A DNA stretch of 64,000 nt from Bordetella sp. 02P26C-1 (GTDB lineage: Bacteria; Pseudomonadota; Gammaproteobacteria; Burkholderiales; Burkholderiaceae_B). Every line of letters starts with the position of its first letter. Position 1 is the first letter of the stretch. Of this stretch, positions 16,101 to 26,356 are shown one piece after another. The stretch is from the NCBI RefSeq assembly GCF_009763255.1, contig NZ_WSJB01000032.1:1-64000 (forward strand). The letters are read 5' to 3'. The translations under genes were made by a program, and so were the position numbers. Below the pieces are notes generated by a model. The model had not been told where the DNA came from, searched no databases, and saw only the letters and a list, made by a program, of their open reading frames with translations.

Positions 16101-17184
16101 TTACGAAGCGGACAATGCCGTAGATAAGAAGCAAAGCTACGAACAACGTAATTAAGTTGTAGAGCTTGTGTGGGTAGGTGGGGTCCTCGGGCACGTTTGG
16201 CTGAACAACAGTCACGAGGCTGTGGACGTTTTTATTCGCTTCGATTTTGGCGTTCTGTAATGCCGAGACGCTGAGGCGATACGCCTGCTCAGCAATTTCC
16301 GCGTCGACGCTCAACTTGCGGTAGGCTGCGGCAACGACGTTCAGGTGCCCCCCTTTCGAGGACGAAACCAGATTCGCCTTTTCGGCGTTCAATTGCCGCT
16401 CCAATGCCGAAAGTCGGTTCTTTTGCTGACGGACTTGGGGCGAATCCGCATTCAGCGTCGCTTGTAAGCTCTTCAGCGTTGCTTTCTCTGTGGCGATCGT
16501 CGCTTCCAGCCCAGCGATGATGCCTGCCTGTGACTTGGCCGAGGCTTCCGCATCCAACAGACTGTTCTTGCTTTGAAATTCGACGAGTTCTTCTCGCTTG
16601 CGCTCGTAGTCCGCATGGGCTTTCGCAAGCTCCTCCTCAGCAAACAACACTTGGTTACGCGCAATCTGACGAGAAACGTCGTTGATGTATTTCTGGCTCT
16701 CGTCAAGGATGACACTTAAGGTCTTATGAGCGAACTCCGGGGTCAAGCCCTGGACTTCGATGGAAATCAGGCCCGTCATCTCATCAATATGGACCGTCAC
16801 CACCCGCTCGTAGAACTTCAACAGATCTTCCTTGGAAACGGTTTTACTGAGCCAGTAAAACGGATCCGTCAGCTGGTCTGCGAAATGCTCGTGCCACTGC
16901 AGTCGTTGCTCCAACTGGTGAAGCATGTCGGGGGAGGTCAGGTACTCGTAAAGGAAGATGGTTTCAGCCTTTGAGATCTGACGTGTCGACGTTGCAAGAA
17001 TAGCGGCGCCGGCATTCTGCTGAGCCATGGCCGCCGCTCCAGCGGAGTCCACCACCACCACTTGAGCGGTGCTGGCATAGCGATCGACGGCCAGTACTGC
17101 GTAGTAAATCGCCGCAAGCAGCATCGGGATCCCTATGATCCAGAGCTGCAATCGCCTATTCCGCCGTTTAGAGCTTTTATCCAT
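16072..17184 (-). CDS. kpsE: Capsule export inner-membrane periplasmic adaptor KpsE (BexC/CtrB)
   Basis: Polysaccharide co-polymerase-type adaptor that bridges the ABC transporter and the outer-membrane channel. The 370-residue protein has an N-terminal membrane helix (LWIIGIPMLLAAIYYAVL, about 14-31), a large periplasmic coiled-coil region (about 180-290, rich in E, A, L, K, Q) and a second membrane helix near the C terminus (LITLFVALLLIYGIVRFVI). This is the standard KpsE/BexC topology. It starts 17 bases after kpsT and overlaps kpsD. Length is normal for the family. Confidence 0.94.
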   Translation of the reverse strand: MDKSSKRRNRRLQLWIIGIPMLLAAIYYAVLAVDRYASTAQVVVVDSAGAAAMAQQNAGAAILATSTRQISKAETIFLYEYLTSPDMLHQLEQRLQWHEHFADQLTDPFYWLSKTVSKEDLLKFYERVVTVHIDEMTGLISIEVQGLTPEFAHKTLSVILDESQKYINDVSRQIARNQVLFAEEELAKAHADYERKREELVEFQSKNSLLDAEASAKSQAGIIAGLEATIATEKATLKSLQATLNADSPQVRQQKNRLSALERQLNAEKANLVSSSKGGHLNVVAAAYRKLSVDAEIAEQAYRLSVSALQNAKIEANKNVHSLVTVVQPNVPEDPTYPHKLYNLITLFVALLLIYGIVRFVIASIEDHRD

Positions 17185-17201
17185 TATCGCTTTTCCATGC
17201 C

Positions 17202-17858
17202 TTATTTTTTTCGATATGCTTCAATACCTTGCTGCACATCGTCGTAGACGATAAGCTGGCCTTTATCAACCAGAATCACCAGGTCGCAGAGTCTCTCAAC
17301 CTCCCGCATATTATGCGTGGTGAGGAAAATCTTCGATTTTACAAGCTTCTGGGCGAAAACTTCCTCGCATTTTTGGCGGAAAGTGTTGTCGCCTGCCGCC
17401 ATTACCTCGTCGATTAAGTAATAGTCGAAATCGAACGCCATACTGAGGCCGAATGCGATCCGAGACTTCATCCCGGAGGAGTAGGTTCGGATAGGCTCAT
17501 CAAACCAGTCACCTATATCGGCGAATTCCTGCACGTACTTTACCTTCGCGCGCATTTCCTCGCCGACGAACCCATACACCCGGCACACAAACTTTACGTT
17601 GTCGCGGGCGCTCATACTGCCCTGAAATCCTCCAGCCTGTCCAACCGGCCAGGAAATACTCTTGTCCGTGCGAATCACGCCAGAATCCGGCGCATCGACG
17701 CCGGACAACAGTCGCATCAGTGTCGACTTACCCGCACCGTTCTTACCAATAAGCGCAATATTCTTATCAGCAGGAAAAGTGAACGAGAGATTTCGAAATA
17801 TGTATTTCCGTCCGCTTGCCGTCAAATACGACTTAGTGATGTTATCGAGCGTAAACAT
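17202..17858 (-). CDS. kpsT: Capsule export ABC transporter ATPase KpsT (BexA/CtrD)
   Basis: Energises export of the lipid-linked capsule polymer. The 218-residue ATPase has Walker A GKNGAGKST (about residues 38-46), the ABC signature YSSGMKSRIAFGLSM and Walker B DYYLIDEVMAAGD. Then come the H-loop TTHNMREVERLC and the family-typical C terminus. It begins two bases after the end of kpsM, so the two are translated together. Length agrees with KpsT and BexA proteins. Confidence 0.96.
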   Translation of the reverse strand: MFTLDNITKSYLTASGRKYIFRNLSFTFPADKNIALIGKNGAGKSTLMRLLSGVDAPDSGVIRTDKSISWPVGQAGGFQGSMSARDNVKFVCRVYGFVGEEMRAKVKYVQEFADIGDWFDEPIRTYSSGMKSRIAFGLSMAFDFDYYLIDEVMAAGDNTFRQKCEEVFAQKLVKSKIFLTTHNMREVERLCDLVILVDKGQLIVYDDVQQGIEAYRKK

Positions 17859-17860
17859 CG

Positions 17861-18658
17861 CTAAACAATTCCCTTAATTGCCAACATTCGATTTTTCCGC
17901 AGTTTAAAAAGCCCCAGGCCAACGCATAGAAAGATTGCTGCGGAAAAGAGCACGTAACGCAATGAAGTAATGTCCAACACTCGGTAAAAGGGAAACGCGG
18001 CCTCTCGGATAAGCTCGATTAAATGCAAGAAAGGATTCCACTGCACATAGGGCAGGACGTAACTCGGGAATCGAGAAACGGGAAATATTGCGCCCGAGGA
18101 AAAATAGAGCACCAAAAAAGCGAAGCGAACAAACGTGCGCAACTCGGGAAGTAGATCGACGACCACGGCTAATACCATTCCAATGCCGAATGCCAACCCC
18201 ACCCCTATAGCGAGTAGTGCCAACCACTCCAACGGGTGCGCGATCGTCATGTCGTACCCGTACCAAGCAAACGCGAGAGCCACTATCAGATACGAAATAC
18301 ACGCAAGGCTGCACTGCAAAATCGTCCGTGCGACAAATGTATCCATGGGGGTCACCTGTTTATAGGCAAACAAACCCCGATTCGCCGATAGACCCTCCAT
18401 AATCAACATCGCTACTCCGCGGAACATCACAAAAGGCGCGATCCCGGAGAGCAGAAAGACGGGAAAAGGTATCCCTTGAACATCGCCCCGACCCCGTATG
18501 ATGCCGATCACTACGGTCATCACTACGAGCTGAATCACTGGCTCTGCCAGCATCCAAAAAGCACCCATGCGCCGCTGCCCGAAACGCGCGCGCATCTCGC
18601 GAAGTAGCAACGCGAAGACTACGGCACGAGTTATCTGAAATGGGCTGCGATGAATCAT
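17861..18658 (-). CDS. kpsM: Capsule export ABC transporter permease KpsM (BexB/CtrC)
   Basis: Inner-membrane permease of the ABC-2 type that moves finished capsule polysaccharide. The 265-residue protein has a cytoplasmic amphipathic N terminus with LLREMRARFGQRRMGAFW, then about six membrane helices (for example VIQLVVMTVVIGII and WLALLAIGVGLAFGIGMVL). It ends with a short basic tail. It is the first gene of the kpsMTED block, which is preceded by a 119-bp spacer with a candidate promoter. Confidence 0.95.
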   Translation of the reverse strand: MIHRSPFQITRAVVFALLLREMRARFGQRRMGAFWMLAEPVIQLVVMTVVIGIIRGRGDVQGIPFPVFLLSGIAPFVMFRGVAMLIMEGLSANRGLFAYKQVTPMDTFVARTILQCSLACISYLIVALAFAWYGYDMTIAHPLEWLALLAIGVGLAFGIGMVLAVVVDLLPELRTFVRFAFLVLYFSSGAIFPVSRFPSYVLPYVQWNPFLHLIELIREAAFPFYRVLDITSLRYVLFSAAIFLCVGLGLFKLRKNRMLAIKGIV

Positions 18659-18692
18659 TAGGAATCAATTTGCGTGAAGAGTGCTGCGGTGC

Positions 18693-18721
18693 AGTATACC
18701 TACGATCGGGGCGAATTAACC
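18693..18721 (-). promoter_or_regulatory. Candidate sigma-70 promoter for kpsMTED
   Basis: On the minus strand a good -10 element TATACT lies at 18698-18693, 35 bases before the kpsM ATG. A clear -35 is missing; the closest match, TTAATT, would give a 15-bp spacer. This would allow expression of the export genes independent of the upstream glycosyltransferases. Confidence 0.3.
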
Positions 18722-18777
18722 TGACTGTTTGTTCCAAAAAGTTCAATCGCCGCAGGACGCGCCGGTGACGGGCCTCG

Positions 18778-20913
18778 TCATATCATGCTCCAAGGAAATT
18801 GAACATTAGGCATACCACTCAGTCCAAAATCAGGATGCTGGTAGTTCAGGTTCGGATTATAAAAAGGGTCATGATGCATTAAATGCGCCCACCGCGTCCG
18901 CATATATTCAACTTCTGCCCTCGCGCGCGCGATCTGATCCGGACTAGTGTCCTTCCCGCGTGTTACCGACTCATGATGGTAGAGCAGCGCGTGAGGCGTC
19001 CACACGACCCGATAGCCCGCCTCACGCACGCGGAGACAATAATCCACGTCATTAAACGCGACGGTCAGTTGGACCTCATTGAGCCCATCCAACGCTTGAT
19101 ACACGGATTTCTTAGTCAGCAAACAAGCCGCAGTCACCGCCGACAGGTCTTGAGCGACTAGCGCACGGCCGCAGTAGCCGGGATCATCGCGACCAATCCC
19201 CGAATGCAAATGATTGGCGCATCCACCTGGCCCCACCGTATCCCCACCGTGTTGGACCGTATCATTGCCGTACAACAGCTTGGCGCCTACCGCTCCCACA
19301 CCTTCTTGCAACAGGCGGCCCACCATCTCATCTAGCCAATCCGGCGAAATAACTTCCGTATCGTTGTTCAGCAAACAGACCAGCTCACCATTCGACTGAG
19401 CCACGGCATAGTTATTGATTTTGGAGTAGTTGAAGGCCTCATCAAACGGCAGTACGCGTACGTTTGACGCGCGGGCAATTTCTCCCAAGTACTTCAACGT
19501 CTCCGGCACGACAGACTGATTGTCCACGACGATAATTTCATATCGCGGGTACGATGTCAGCGTCATCAAGCTCTCTATGCAGCGTTGCAGGTGTTCTAAA
19601 CCATCTCGCGTAGGGATGATGATACTCACCAGCGGCAGCGCGTCTGGCAGAGCGTAGCGAACGCGGCAACGATGGGGCCCTGACGCCGCGACGCACGCGG
19701 TCACCCCGTGGGCTGCCAGATGCGCTTGCACTATCTCGCGCGTTTCTTCCCCGTCGGTAGGATCCGCCGAGCGGTTGTCGTGGCGGATGTGCCATAGCGG
19801 CGCCGGCACATGCACCGGTTCCCTGCCCTCTGCCGCCAGGGCTAATAAAAGGCTGTGGAGCGCTCCGTTCACGCTGTAGCGTTGCGCTTCGGCGCTGTCC
19901 CAGAATCCGGTCACGTCGCGCAGACGCCACGTAAAAGCATCGCCCATATAGTTCGTCGCCCGTAAGAGCTCCGGCGACCAGTCGGGCTTGAAAGCTGGAT
20001 CGCACAATCGGCCATCGACGCCAATCTCATCATGATCCGCATATACGACGTCGGCGCCCTGGCTGCCATCGATGACGTGGGCGAGCCAATACAGGGCTGC
20101 CTCGGCAAGGCGATTGCCTTCCCTCAAGATAATCACCCACTTGTCCCCGGGCGACTTGGAAGCGCCCGGCGCGATGGCATGCGCCGAGCGAGAGGCGGCC
20201 ACCAACCTCGGTATCCACCCGTTTTCGGGCCAGACTTCCGCGGTGAAATGCGGATAAATTTGCTTATCCAAACCGGCGTGGTAAAGCACAGAGGCGGACT
20301 CCCGACCGTTCCTTGCTAACACAACGATTTGGAACTGCGGGGGGCTAGACCACTTGGCCAAACGCCTGCGCATTGCCTGGCGGTCTTCGGGCGCGATCCG
20401 GTAAAACTCCGCGTACCAGTCCGCGTAGCTACGCATGTAGGCGTTGGCGCGGAAGCGGCAAGCCACGCCGTAGGCGTAATCAAGATCAGTAATCAGCGTA
20501 CGCACCCGAAAGCCAGCACGAAGACGTCGTTCGACAGGCTGGCGGAAAAAGACCGGCACCGCGCGTCGTAACTGGCGCAGGCGATATTCAACCCAGGTCA
20601 GCCGTCGAAGTTCTATCGACAGATCCAACACCTGTTCCGTATCGGAAGGGCCTTGAAGCTTTACAGCCTCAATGGCATCCGGCACGGAAACGATCTCTAA
20701 GATACGGCCGCTACGGGGTATCAGGATATCCAGGTCGACAACCCGCCCACCGCGCAGCTTAAATGACAATACGGCCCCGTAGGCGCGGTCGTGCCCGGTG
20801 GCCAGTCCTTGTACCAGGTATCTTCCAGCTGCGGCGGATCCGCTGTCTGAATTGGCAGGCGCCGACCAGTCAGATTCGGGATGCGGTATGAAAACCTTGG
20901 TCTGTAAAAACAT
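18778..20913 (-). CDS. Glycosyltransferase (GT2, rhamnosyltransferase-like) with extended N-terminal domain
   Basis: About 711 residues. The first 400 contain a GT-related, poorly conserved region with VVYADHDEIGVDG, typical of the large O-antigen and capsule GT2 proteins with a duplicated domain. The C-terminal GT2 domain (about 425-690) is canonical: VSIIIPTRDGLEHL, YEIIVVDNQS, LLNNDTEVI and FNDVDYCLRVREAGY. I place the start at ATG 20913. TTG 20928, overlapping the upstream stop, is in frame and would add five residues. It probably transfers a sugar of the repeat unit; rhamnose is plausible because of the rfb genes, but specificity is not readable. Confidence 0.88.
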   Translation of the reverse strand: MFLQTKVFIPHPESDWSAPANSDSGSAAAGRYLVQGLATGHDRAYGAVLSFKLRGGRVVDLDILIPRSGRILEIVSVPDAIEAVKLQGPSDTEQVLDLSIELRRLTWVEYRLRQLRRAVPVFFRQPVERRLRAGFRVRTLITDLDYAYGVACRFRANAYMRSYADWYAEFYRIAPEDRQAMRRRLAKWSSPPQFQIVVLARNGRESASVLYHAGLDKQIYPHFTAEVWPENGWIPRLVAASRSAHAIAPGASKSPGDKWVIILREGNRLAEAALYWLAHVIDGSQGADVVYADHDEIGVDGRLCDPAFKPDWSPELLRATNYMGDAFTWRLRDVTGFWDSAEAQRYSVNGALHSLLLALAAEGREPVHVPAPLWHIRHDNRSADPTDGEETREIVQAHLAAHGVTACVAASGPHRCRVRYALPDALPLVSIIIPTRDGLEHLQRCIESLMTLTSYPRYEIIVVDNQSVVPETLKYLGEIARASNVRVLPFDEAFNYSKINNYAVAQSNGELVCLLNNDTEVISPDWLDEMVGRLLQEGVGAVGAKLLYGNDTVQHGGDTVGPGGCANHLHSGIGRDDPGYCGRALVAQDLSAVTAACLLTKKSVYQALDGLNEVQLTVAFNDVDYCLRVREAGYRVVWTPHALLYHHESVTRGKDTSPDQIARARAEVEYMRTRWAHLMHHDPFYNPNLNYQHPDFGLSGMPNVQFPWSMI

Positions 20914-20924
20914 GTCGCCCCGAA

Positions 20925-21839
20925 TCAACCTCGTTTCAAACCGGATTTGAGGTTATGCAACCATTGTCTCCAGGTCGGTTCGGGGTCAACTGAGTCCACG
21001 ACAGGTGCAATGAGGGCTTCGAGCCGGGCAATCTCCGCTTTGACGGCGGGGACCAGAGTCAACATTGCATCGCAAACTTCATTATTTTTATCGTGCAGTT
21101 CGAAATATTTCTTATGTTTGACCCGGCCGGCCTTTGAAGCACTGCCTTTAGGGCTTTTGCGTAGCACAAACTCTTCGAATGACTTCACGACATAATGATT
21201 AACACGTAGGTGGTCCCAAACCACCGTTTTGCTCAAACTATCTTTACGGCCCTCGCGAAAATCCAGCTCCTGCCCTAATGCGTTGATGTAGCGCCCACGC
21301 TTTAATGTCGCGTGGTGGGGCGTCGTCCAGTGATCAACATATCCCGGCCGGACGACTGCCTTGTAATGCTGGTTCACGGAAAACTTATTCAAAGAACGCT
21401 TGAGAAAGCGCTCGATGACCAAGCCGTCTTCCCAGAATCGATGCCCCGCGGATCCAAAGCACGCCCAATTCAGCGCCAGACCACCCACATCCGCGTCGGA
21501 AAACAGCTCTGTCAGTTTTGGCACAACCGATGAGGCACCCCCCATAGGCGCGATGAACTCGTCGGCGTCAATAAACGCAATCGCGTCCACGTCCGACGGA
21601 CACATTTTGGTCAGCAGGTTGTACGCCCCAAGCTGCGGGCGCACGTCCGGCTCATCCTGATAATCAACGACCGTGATCGGTTCGTGCTTTTCCAGGGTAG
21701 ACAGTATCTGTCGGGTCAAATCGGTGCTGCCATTATCGGCGATCAAAAACCGACTGAACCCCACAACCTTGTGGAACGCCAACCATTCCAATACATATGC
21801 GTCTTCGTTCTTGAAAATCGCACCCACTGCAAACTTCAT
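20925..21839 (-). CDS. Glycosyltransferase, GT2/GT92-like
   Basis: The 304-residue protein starts with FAVGAIFKNEDAYVLEWLAFH and continues with ADNGSTDLT and FIDADEFIAP. This pattern belongs to the compact glycosyltransferase group (Glyco_tranf_2_4, related to GT92). The D-A-D is the likely metal-binding motif. The C-terminal part contains a basic stretch (VLRKSPKGSASKAGRVKHKK). It lacks a membrane helix and signal peptide. Its stop abuts the start of the next glycosyltransferase, and it lies 47 bases after galU on the same strand, so it belongs to the capsule operon. Confidence 0.85.
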   Translation of the reverse strand: MKFAVGAIFKNEDAYVLEWLAFHKVVGFSRFLIADNGSTDLTRQILSTLEKHEPITVVDYQDEPDVRPQLGAYNLLTKMCPSDVDAIAFIDADEFIAPMGGASSVVPKLTELFSDADVGGLALNWACFGSAGHRFWEDGLVIERFLKRSLNKFSVNQHYKAVVRPGYVDHWTTPHHATLKRGRYINALGQELDFREGRKDSLSKTVVWDHLRVNHYVVKSFEEFVLRKSPKGSASKAGRVKHKKYFELHDKNNEVCDAMLTLVPAVKAEIARLEALIAPVVDSVDPEPTWRQWLHNLKSGLKRG

Positions 21840-21886
21840 AGGATGATGATCAAAATGGTTGTTATGCGTGTTAGAGCAAACTGCGG

Positions 21887-22723
21887 TCAGATACTGAAGC
21901 CGTGATATTTCTGACCCAACGCCAGAGTAGCGGAGAAGAAGCCCTGTTTATTGCCACAATCGTAGCGGGTGCCAGCATACTGGTATCCAAATACCGGGCG
22001 ATCGCGCAACATGGCGGCGATACCGTCGGTGAGCTGAATTTCGCCGCCCGCGCCCTTTCCGGTCTGGCGCAGATACTCGAAAATCTCCGGTTCAAGGACG
22101 TAGCGACCCACCACGGCCTGCGTGGACGGCGCTTCCTCGGGCGCGGGCTTTTCTACCATGGCGTCCAGGCGCCACGTTTCCTCATTAATCTGATTTCCAG
22201 AAATGATGCCGTATTTGTTGGTCTCGCGACGCTCGACGTTTTGAATACCCAGCACGCTGCCTCCGCATGAATGCGCGACCTGCACCAGCTGCCGCGTTAC
22301 CGGCACGTCGGCATCAATGAGGTCATCGGCCAACAACACGGCGAACGGCTCATTGCCGACGACAGGCGCTGCGCAGAGCACCGCATGGCCGAGGCCCAGC
22401 GGTGCGGGCTGTCGAATATATACGCAATTCACGTGCGAAGGAAGAATCCCACGGATAGCGCGCAGCTGCTCTTCCTTGTTCTTCGCCTCCAACTCGGCCT
22501 CTAGCTCCGGCATGGAATCGAAATGATCTTCGATCGCCCGCTTATTACGGCCAGTTACGAAAATCAGTTCCGTCACGCCGGCTGCGACTGCCTCTTCAGC
22601 AGCATATTGGATGAGAGGCTTGTCGACGACGGGAAGCATTTCTTTCGGCATAGCCTTCGTCGCAGGCAGGAAGCGCGTGCCTAGCCCGGCGACAGGAAAT
22701 ACAGCTTTACGGATCGGTTTCAT
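21887..22723 (-). CDS. galU: UTP-glucose-1-phosphate uridylyltransferase
   Basis: Makes UDP-glucose from UTP and glucose-1-phosphate, the precursor for Ugd and for glucosyl transfer. The 278-residue sequence has the nucleotide-binding motif [20 protein letters not shown] (residues about 12-31), the DKPLIQY block, LLADDLID and the C-terminal YDCGNKQGF typical of GalU. Length is normal. It lies between the two capsule glycosyltransferases and kpsC, separated from kpsC by a 165-bp spacer in which I see no gene. Confidence 0.96.
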   Translation of the reverse strand: MKPIRKAVFPVAGLGTRFLPATKAMPKEMLPVVDKPLIQYAAEEAVAAGVTELIFVTGRNKRAIEDHFDSMPELEAELEAKNKEEQLRAIRGILPSHVNCVYIRQPAPLGLGHAVLCAAPVVGNEPFAVLLADDLIDADVPVTRQLVQVAHSCGGSVLGIQNVERRETNKYGIISGNQINEETWRLDAMVEKPAPEEAPSTQAVVGRYVLEPEIFEYLRQTGKGAGGEIQLTDGIAAMLRDRPVFGYQYAGTRYDCGNKQGFFSATLALGQKYHGFSI

Positions 22724-22888
22724 AGCGTCCTACAAAAAAAGCGCGAGAATGAAAAATCTTTCGAAATTGGAGCAAGGCGGCCATTGTGCCTAGACGCACA
22801 GCAGCGGGTGCAACGGAGTATCAGGTTAGTAACCTAATAATTCAGGTTTGCAAAACGCTCAATTAAAGCATTTTTGCCCGCTGATTGA

Positions 22889-24886
22889 TCATTTTTCCCG
22901 GAAAATTTTTGCTATATAGTGCCGCCAGCCTATACGACTAGGCTGCTTACGCCAGGAAACTAATTCAGCGAGAACCCGTTCCGGCGTGGTGAAGCGCTTG
23001 GTAGTTCGACTCACGTAGGTGGGATATAAGATGAGCGCGCCAGCGACGAGTTGATCGACGGACAGCCTCCGCTGGCGCCTTGCACGCACAGGATCAGTTA
23101 GGCCGCGGTCGATACTCAAGCCCCACCCAGCATAAAAAGGCTGCCCGTAGGTGACAACCGGTACCTCGCGCAGGATGGCTTCAAATCCCGTCAACGAGGT
23201 TAACGTATGCACCTCATCTACACGCGAAAGCAGGCGCTCGATCGAAACATTATCGACAATTTCATCACACCATTGCAGCGCCTCTTTTTCACCGTCGCCA
23301 GATTCTCGCAACCCCGCCAATACATCGGGGTGGGGTTTATATAGTAGATAATCATCAGGATTACTTTGCCGGACGCTGCGCAACAGATCTATATTGCGAC
23401 GGACCCCATGAGCACCGAAACGAATCGATGCATCTGTTTCGACTTGACCAATGACTAATAACACGCGTGCAGTCTGGGAGGGCCGTGTCCAATCGCGCTG
23501 AGTCGAAAGATTGTATTTAGTAATACCGGCTGCACATATGGCTTCGCGCAGGGCCCGGGCACGCGCAAGTAGCTCGTCCGTAAAATCCGTCTCAGCAAGG
23601 ATCCTTTCTAACCGCGACGGTCGAGTGGCATCGTAGTAGATACCTACGTCGTCTTGCACCCATGAGACAGGCCTGACTAAATCAGCACCTAAGCCCACCG
23701 AACGAAGAAAGCCGTCTTCCACGCGGATAACCGGCTTGGCCGGCGAGCGCTGAGAAAGGACAGAATCTCGCTTACATCCCCATGTTGCTAGTCCGTCGTG
23801 GTGCAACACCCTGCGCGGAAACCAGGAAAATTTGACGCGACTTCCATTAAAAAACTCGCGCACATAGCCATGCTTCCAGCCGGAAAAACCAATGGCCGTG
23901 ATTTGTTCAGGGAAACGCTGCCGCATGCGCCGCTGCAACGCTAGCCACGCCAGCACCACCTCCGCATCACAGCGCTGGCCAGTCTCTGGATCCACATAGC
24001 GGCAATAGTCGATTAAAACCGCATGCGCGAGCTGCAGCAGCGAGACTGTCTGCCGCCGGGCCGGCGCGGGCTTCGCATCTGATGTCAGCCCCCACCCTGC
24101 ATAAAACGGCATGCCAAATGTCCGGACGGGTTTCTCCCACAGTAGCCCTTCGAAACCCAGCTGGGACGTGACGGTGTACACCGCATGCGCCTTGGCCAAT
24201 AGACTCGCCGGATGCACGTCCCGATCAAGCAGCACGACCCGCGGCTCAGCCCGCAGTTGGTCGAGGTTGAAATGCCCGCGTTTGCGGCCGGCCACCACGT
24301 CGGGATGAACTTTGACGACTATGGTTCGAGTGGGATGCTCGGCAAGCGCCGCATCGAGCATACGAAGGAAATCCTCGGGCGCGGCGTCTCCGGCACTAAC
24401 CGAGGCATCGCCGAAGGTTTGATCCACGACAAGGACAAAGCCGGGCTCCAGCCCTGGGCATGCATCATCGCGACTGTGGTTATATTTCGAGACCATGCCG
24501 TCACGCCAGGCATGGATTAAAGCCGTCGCCCGCCGCGCTTCGCTCGCATTAAGCTGCCGCTTGATCATGGCCTCTAGTCGGGTCGCTTGACCAGCATCCA
24601 GGTATAGCGCCTGGTCGTCCATGACGATGCTAAGCGGCGGATCATCCGGCCCCAACCCGACTGAACGCAGAAAACCGTCTTCGATGTATCGCACCTGCAG
24701 CCCATGACGGTGCGCATAGCGTTGCGCCTTCAACGCGCTGGGCCGCTGCCCCCAGGCAAGTACGCAATCATCTGCCTCGGGACGCCTCGGTGGCGGGTAC
24801 ACGAGTTCGAAATCATCTAGCAGTGCGGCAAGCGTGCTGTGTTTGCGCACGCCCGCCGTACACAGTATGAGGCGGGCCCGTTTCAT
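22889..24886 (-). CDS. kpsC: Capsule polysaccharide beta-Kdo transferase KpsC
   Basis: KpsC and KpsS build the poly-Kdo linker on lyso-phosphatidylglycerol that anchors capsules exported by ABC transporters. The 665-residue protein shows the characteristic duplication: two related halves, each with a VEDGFLRSVGLG or IEDGFLRSVGLG motif (about residues 70 and 385). Each half also has a YNHS or YNLS motif, KPHPDV or KVHPDV, and TFGMPFYAGWGL or TYGQPFYAGWGL. The two halves correspond to the two Kdo transferase activities. The gene follows rfbC by nine bases. No kpsS or kpsF/kpsU is in this window. Confidence 0.95.
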   Translation of the reverse strand: MKRARLILCTAGVRKHSTLAALLDDFELVYPPPRRPEADDCVLAWGQRPSALKAQRYAHRHGLQVRYIEDGFLRSVGLGPDDPPLSIVMDDQALYLDAGQATRLEAMIKRQLNASEARRATALIHAWRDGMVSKYNHSRDDACPGLEPGFVLVVDQTFGDASVSAGDAAPEDFLRMLDAALAEHPTRTIVVKVHPDVVAGRKRGHFNLDQLRAEPRVVLLDRDVHPASLLAKAHAVYTVTSQLGFEGLLWEKPVRTFGMPFYAGWGLTSDAKPAPARRQTVSLLQLAHAVLIDYCRYVDPETGQRCDAEVVLAWLALQRRMRQRFPEQITAIGFSGWKHGYVREFFNGSRVKFSWFPRRVLHHDGLATWGCKRDSVLSQRSPAKPVIRVEDGFLRSVGLGADLVRPVSWVQDDVGIYYDATRPSRLERILAETDFTDELLARARALREAICAAGITKYNLSTQRDWTRPSQTARVLLVIGQVETDASIRFGAHGVRRNIDLLRSVRQSNPDDYLLYKPHPDVLAGLRESGDGEKEALQWCDEIVDNVSIERLLSRVDEVHTLTSLTGFEAILREVPVVTYGQPFYAGWGLSIDRGLTDPVRARRQRRLSVDQLVAGALILYPTYVSRTTKRFTTPERVLAELVSWRKQPSRIGWRHYIAKIFREK

Positions 24887-24895
24887 GACGCCCCG

Positions 24896-25447
24896 TCAAT
24901 CATCAAACAGATCCGCTTGGGCGAATGTTTCCGCTTGCTGATCCTTTTCCGACAGGATGACACCCGAACCGGACGGCCATTCGATTTTTAATTGCGGGTC
25001 ATTCCATCGGATCGAGCGTTCGAGATCTTTATCCCAATAATCCGTGGCTTTATAAAGCACATCGGCAGTCTCAGAAAGCGCGATAAACCCATGCGCAAAA
25101 CCTGCCGGGATCCACAACTGCCGGCGGTTCTCTGCTGACAACACGACGCCGATCCACTTCCCCAACGTGGGAGACCCTCGTCGCAGGTCGACCGCGACGT
25201 CGTATATCTCGCCCGAGACCACGCGCACCAGCTTGCCCTGCGCGCGCGGAGCCAATTGGTAATGCAACCCGCGAATCACGCCTTTAACGGATCTCGACTG
25301 ATTGTCCTGAACGAATGTGACCGTGTGGCCAACTGCCTCTTCGAATTGACGCTGATTGAAACTCTCGAAAAAGTATCCGCGCGCATCTTCGAACACGCGC
25401 GGCTCCAGCACACATATCTCGGGGATGGCAGTGCGGATAATGTTCAT
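24896..25447 (-). CDS. rfbC: dTDP-4-dehydrorhamnose 3,5-epimerase
   Basis: Third step of dTDP-L-rhamnose synthesis. The 183-residue cupin-fold enzyme has the N-terminal FEDARGYFFESFNQRQF block, FVQDNQSRS, the catalytic histidine in RGLHYQ (about residue 60), and the IPAGFAHGF and YKATDYW motifs. Length is normal for RfbC. It begins six bases after rfbA and ends nine bases before kpsC, so it is within one transcript. It uses the RfbB product and hands on to RfbD. Confidence 0.97.
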   Translation of the reverse strand: MNIIRTAIPEICVLEPRVFEDARGYFFESFNQRQFEEAVGHTVTFVQDNQSRSVKGVIRGLHYQLAPRAQGKLVRVVSGEIYDVAVDLRRGSPTLGKWIGVVLSAENRRQLWIPAGFAHGFIALSETADVLYKATDYWDKDLERSIRWNDPQLKIEWPSGSGVILSEKDQQAETFAQADLFDD

Positions 25448-25453
25448 TGGACT

Positions 25454-26332
25454 TCAGCGTTCGGTGACAATATTCAGGAGATACTGACCATAGCCGTTCT
25501 TTTTCATCGGTTCAGCCAAAGCCAACAATTGATTCGCATCGATATATCCGAGACGATAGGCAATTTCCTCGGGCGAAGCCACCTTCAAACCTTGACGTGC
25601 CTCGATGGTCGCAATGAACTGGCTCGCCTCCAGCATGGACTGATGCGTGCCAGTGTCGAGCCAGGCATAACCCCGGCCAAGCGTGACGACTTCGAGTAAA
25701 TCCTGCTTTAAATATGCCAGATTCAGGTCGGTGATTTCATACTCGCCACGTATTGACGGCTTGATCGTGGCGGCGATTTCAGGCGCCTGCTCGTCATAAA
25801 AATACAAGCCGGTGACCGCATAGTGGGATCGCGGACGCAGCGGCTTTTCTTCAAGACTCAGCGCCTTGCCCTGCTTGTTGAACTCGACTACCCCGTAGCG
25901 CTGAGGATCCTGCACGTGATAGGCAAATATGGTCGCGCCGGTTTCCTTTGCCGAGACGCTATGCAGCAACCGGGAAAAGTCATGACCATAGAAAATGTTG
26001 TCGCCCAACACCAGTGCCGAAGGCGCGCCGTCCAAGAAGGCTTCGCCAATGACCAAGGCCTGTGCCAGCCCCTGCGGCTCGGGTTGAATCGCGTATTGCA
26101 GATTGAGGCCCCACTGGCTGCCTTCGAGCAATAGCTGCTGGAATCGCGGCATATCCTGCGGCGTGGCAATCACCAGAATGTCGCGTATGCCCGCCAGCAT
26201 GAGCACGCTGAGCGGGTAATAAATCATCGGTTTGTCATAGATGGGCAGCAGCTGTTTTGAAACAGCCAAGGTCGCCGGATACAGACGCGTACCCGAACCT
26301 CCTGCCAAAATGATGCCCTTGCGACTCTTCAT
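25454..26332 (-). CDS. rfbA: Glucose-1-phosphate thymidylyltransferase
   Basis: Makes dTDP-glucose, the first step of dTDP-L-rhamnose synthesis. The 292-residue protein has the pyrophosphorylase signature [20 protein letters not shown] (about residues 9-28), the DKPMIYYPL block, [29 protein letters not shown] with the sugar-binding residues, and [14 protein letters not shown]. Length matches RfbA/RmlA. It lies 24 bases after rfbD and is followed closely by rfbC. Confidence 0.97.
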   Translation of the reverse strand: MKSRKGIILAGGSGTRLYPATLAVSKQLLPIYDKPMIYYPLSVLMLAGIRDILVIATPQDMPRFQQLLLEGSQWGLNLQYAIQPEPQGLAQALVIGEAFLDGAPSALVLGDNIFYGHDFSRLLHSVSAKETGATIFAYHVQDPQRYGVVEFNKQGKALSLEEKPLRPRSHYAVTGLYFYDEQAPEIAATIKPSIRGEYEITDLNLAYLKQDLLEVVTLGRGYAWLDTGTHQSMLEASQFIATIEARQGLKVASPEEIAYRLGYIDANQLLALAEPMKKNGYGQYLLNIVTER

Positions 26333-26356
26333 GCAGTTGAACTCTCGCTTGCCATA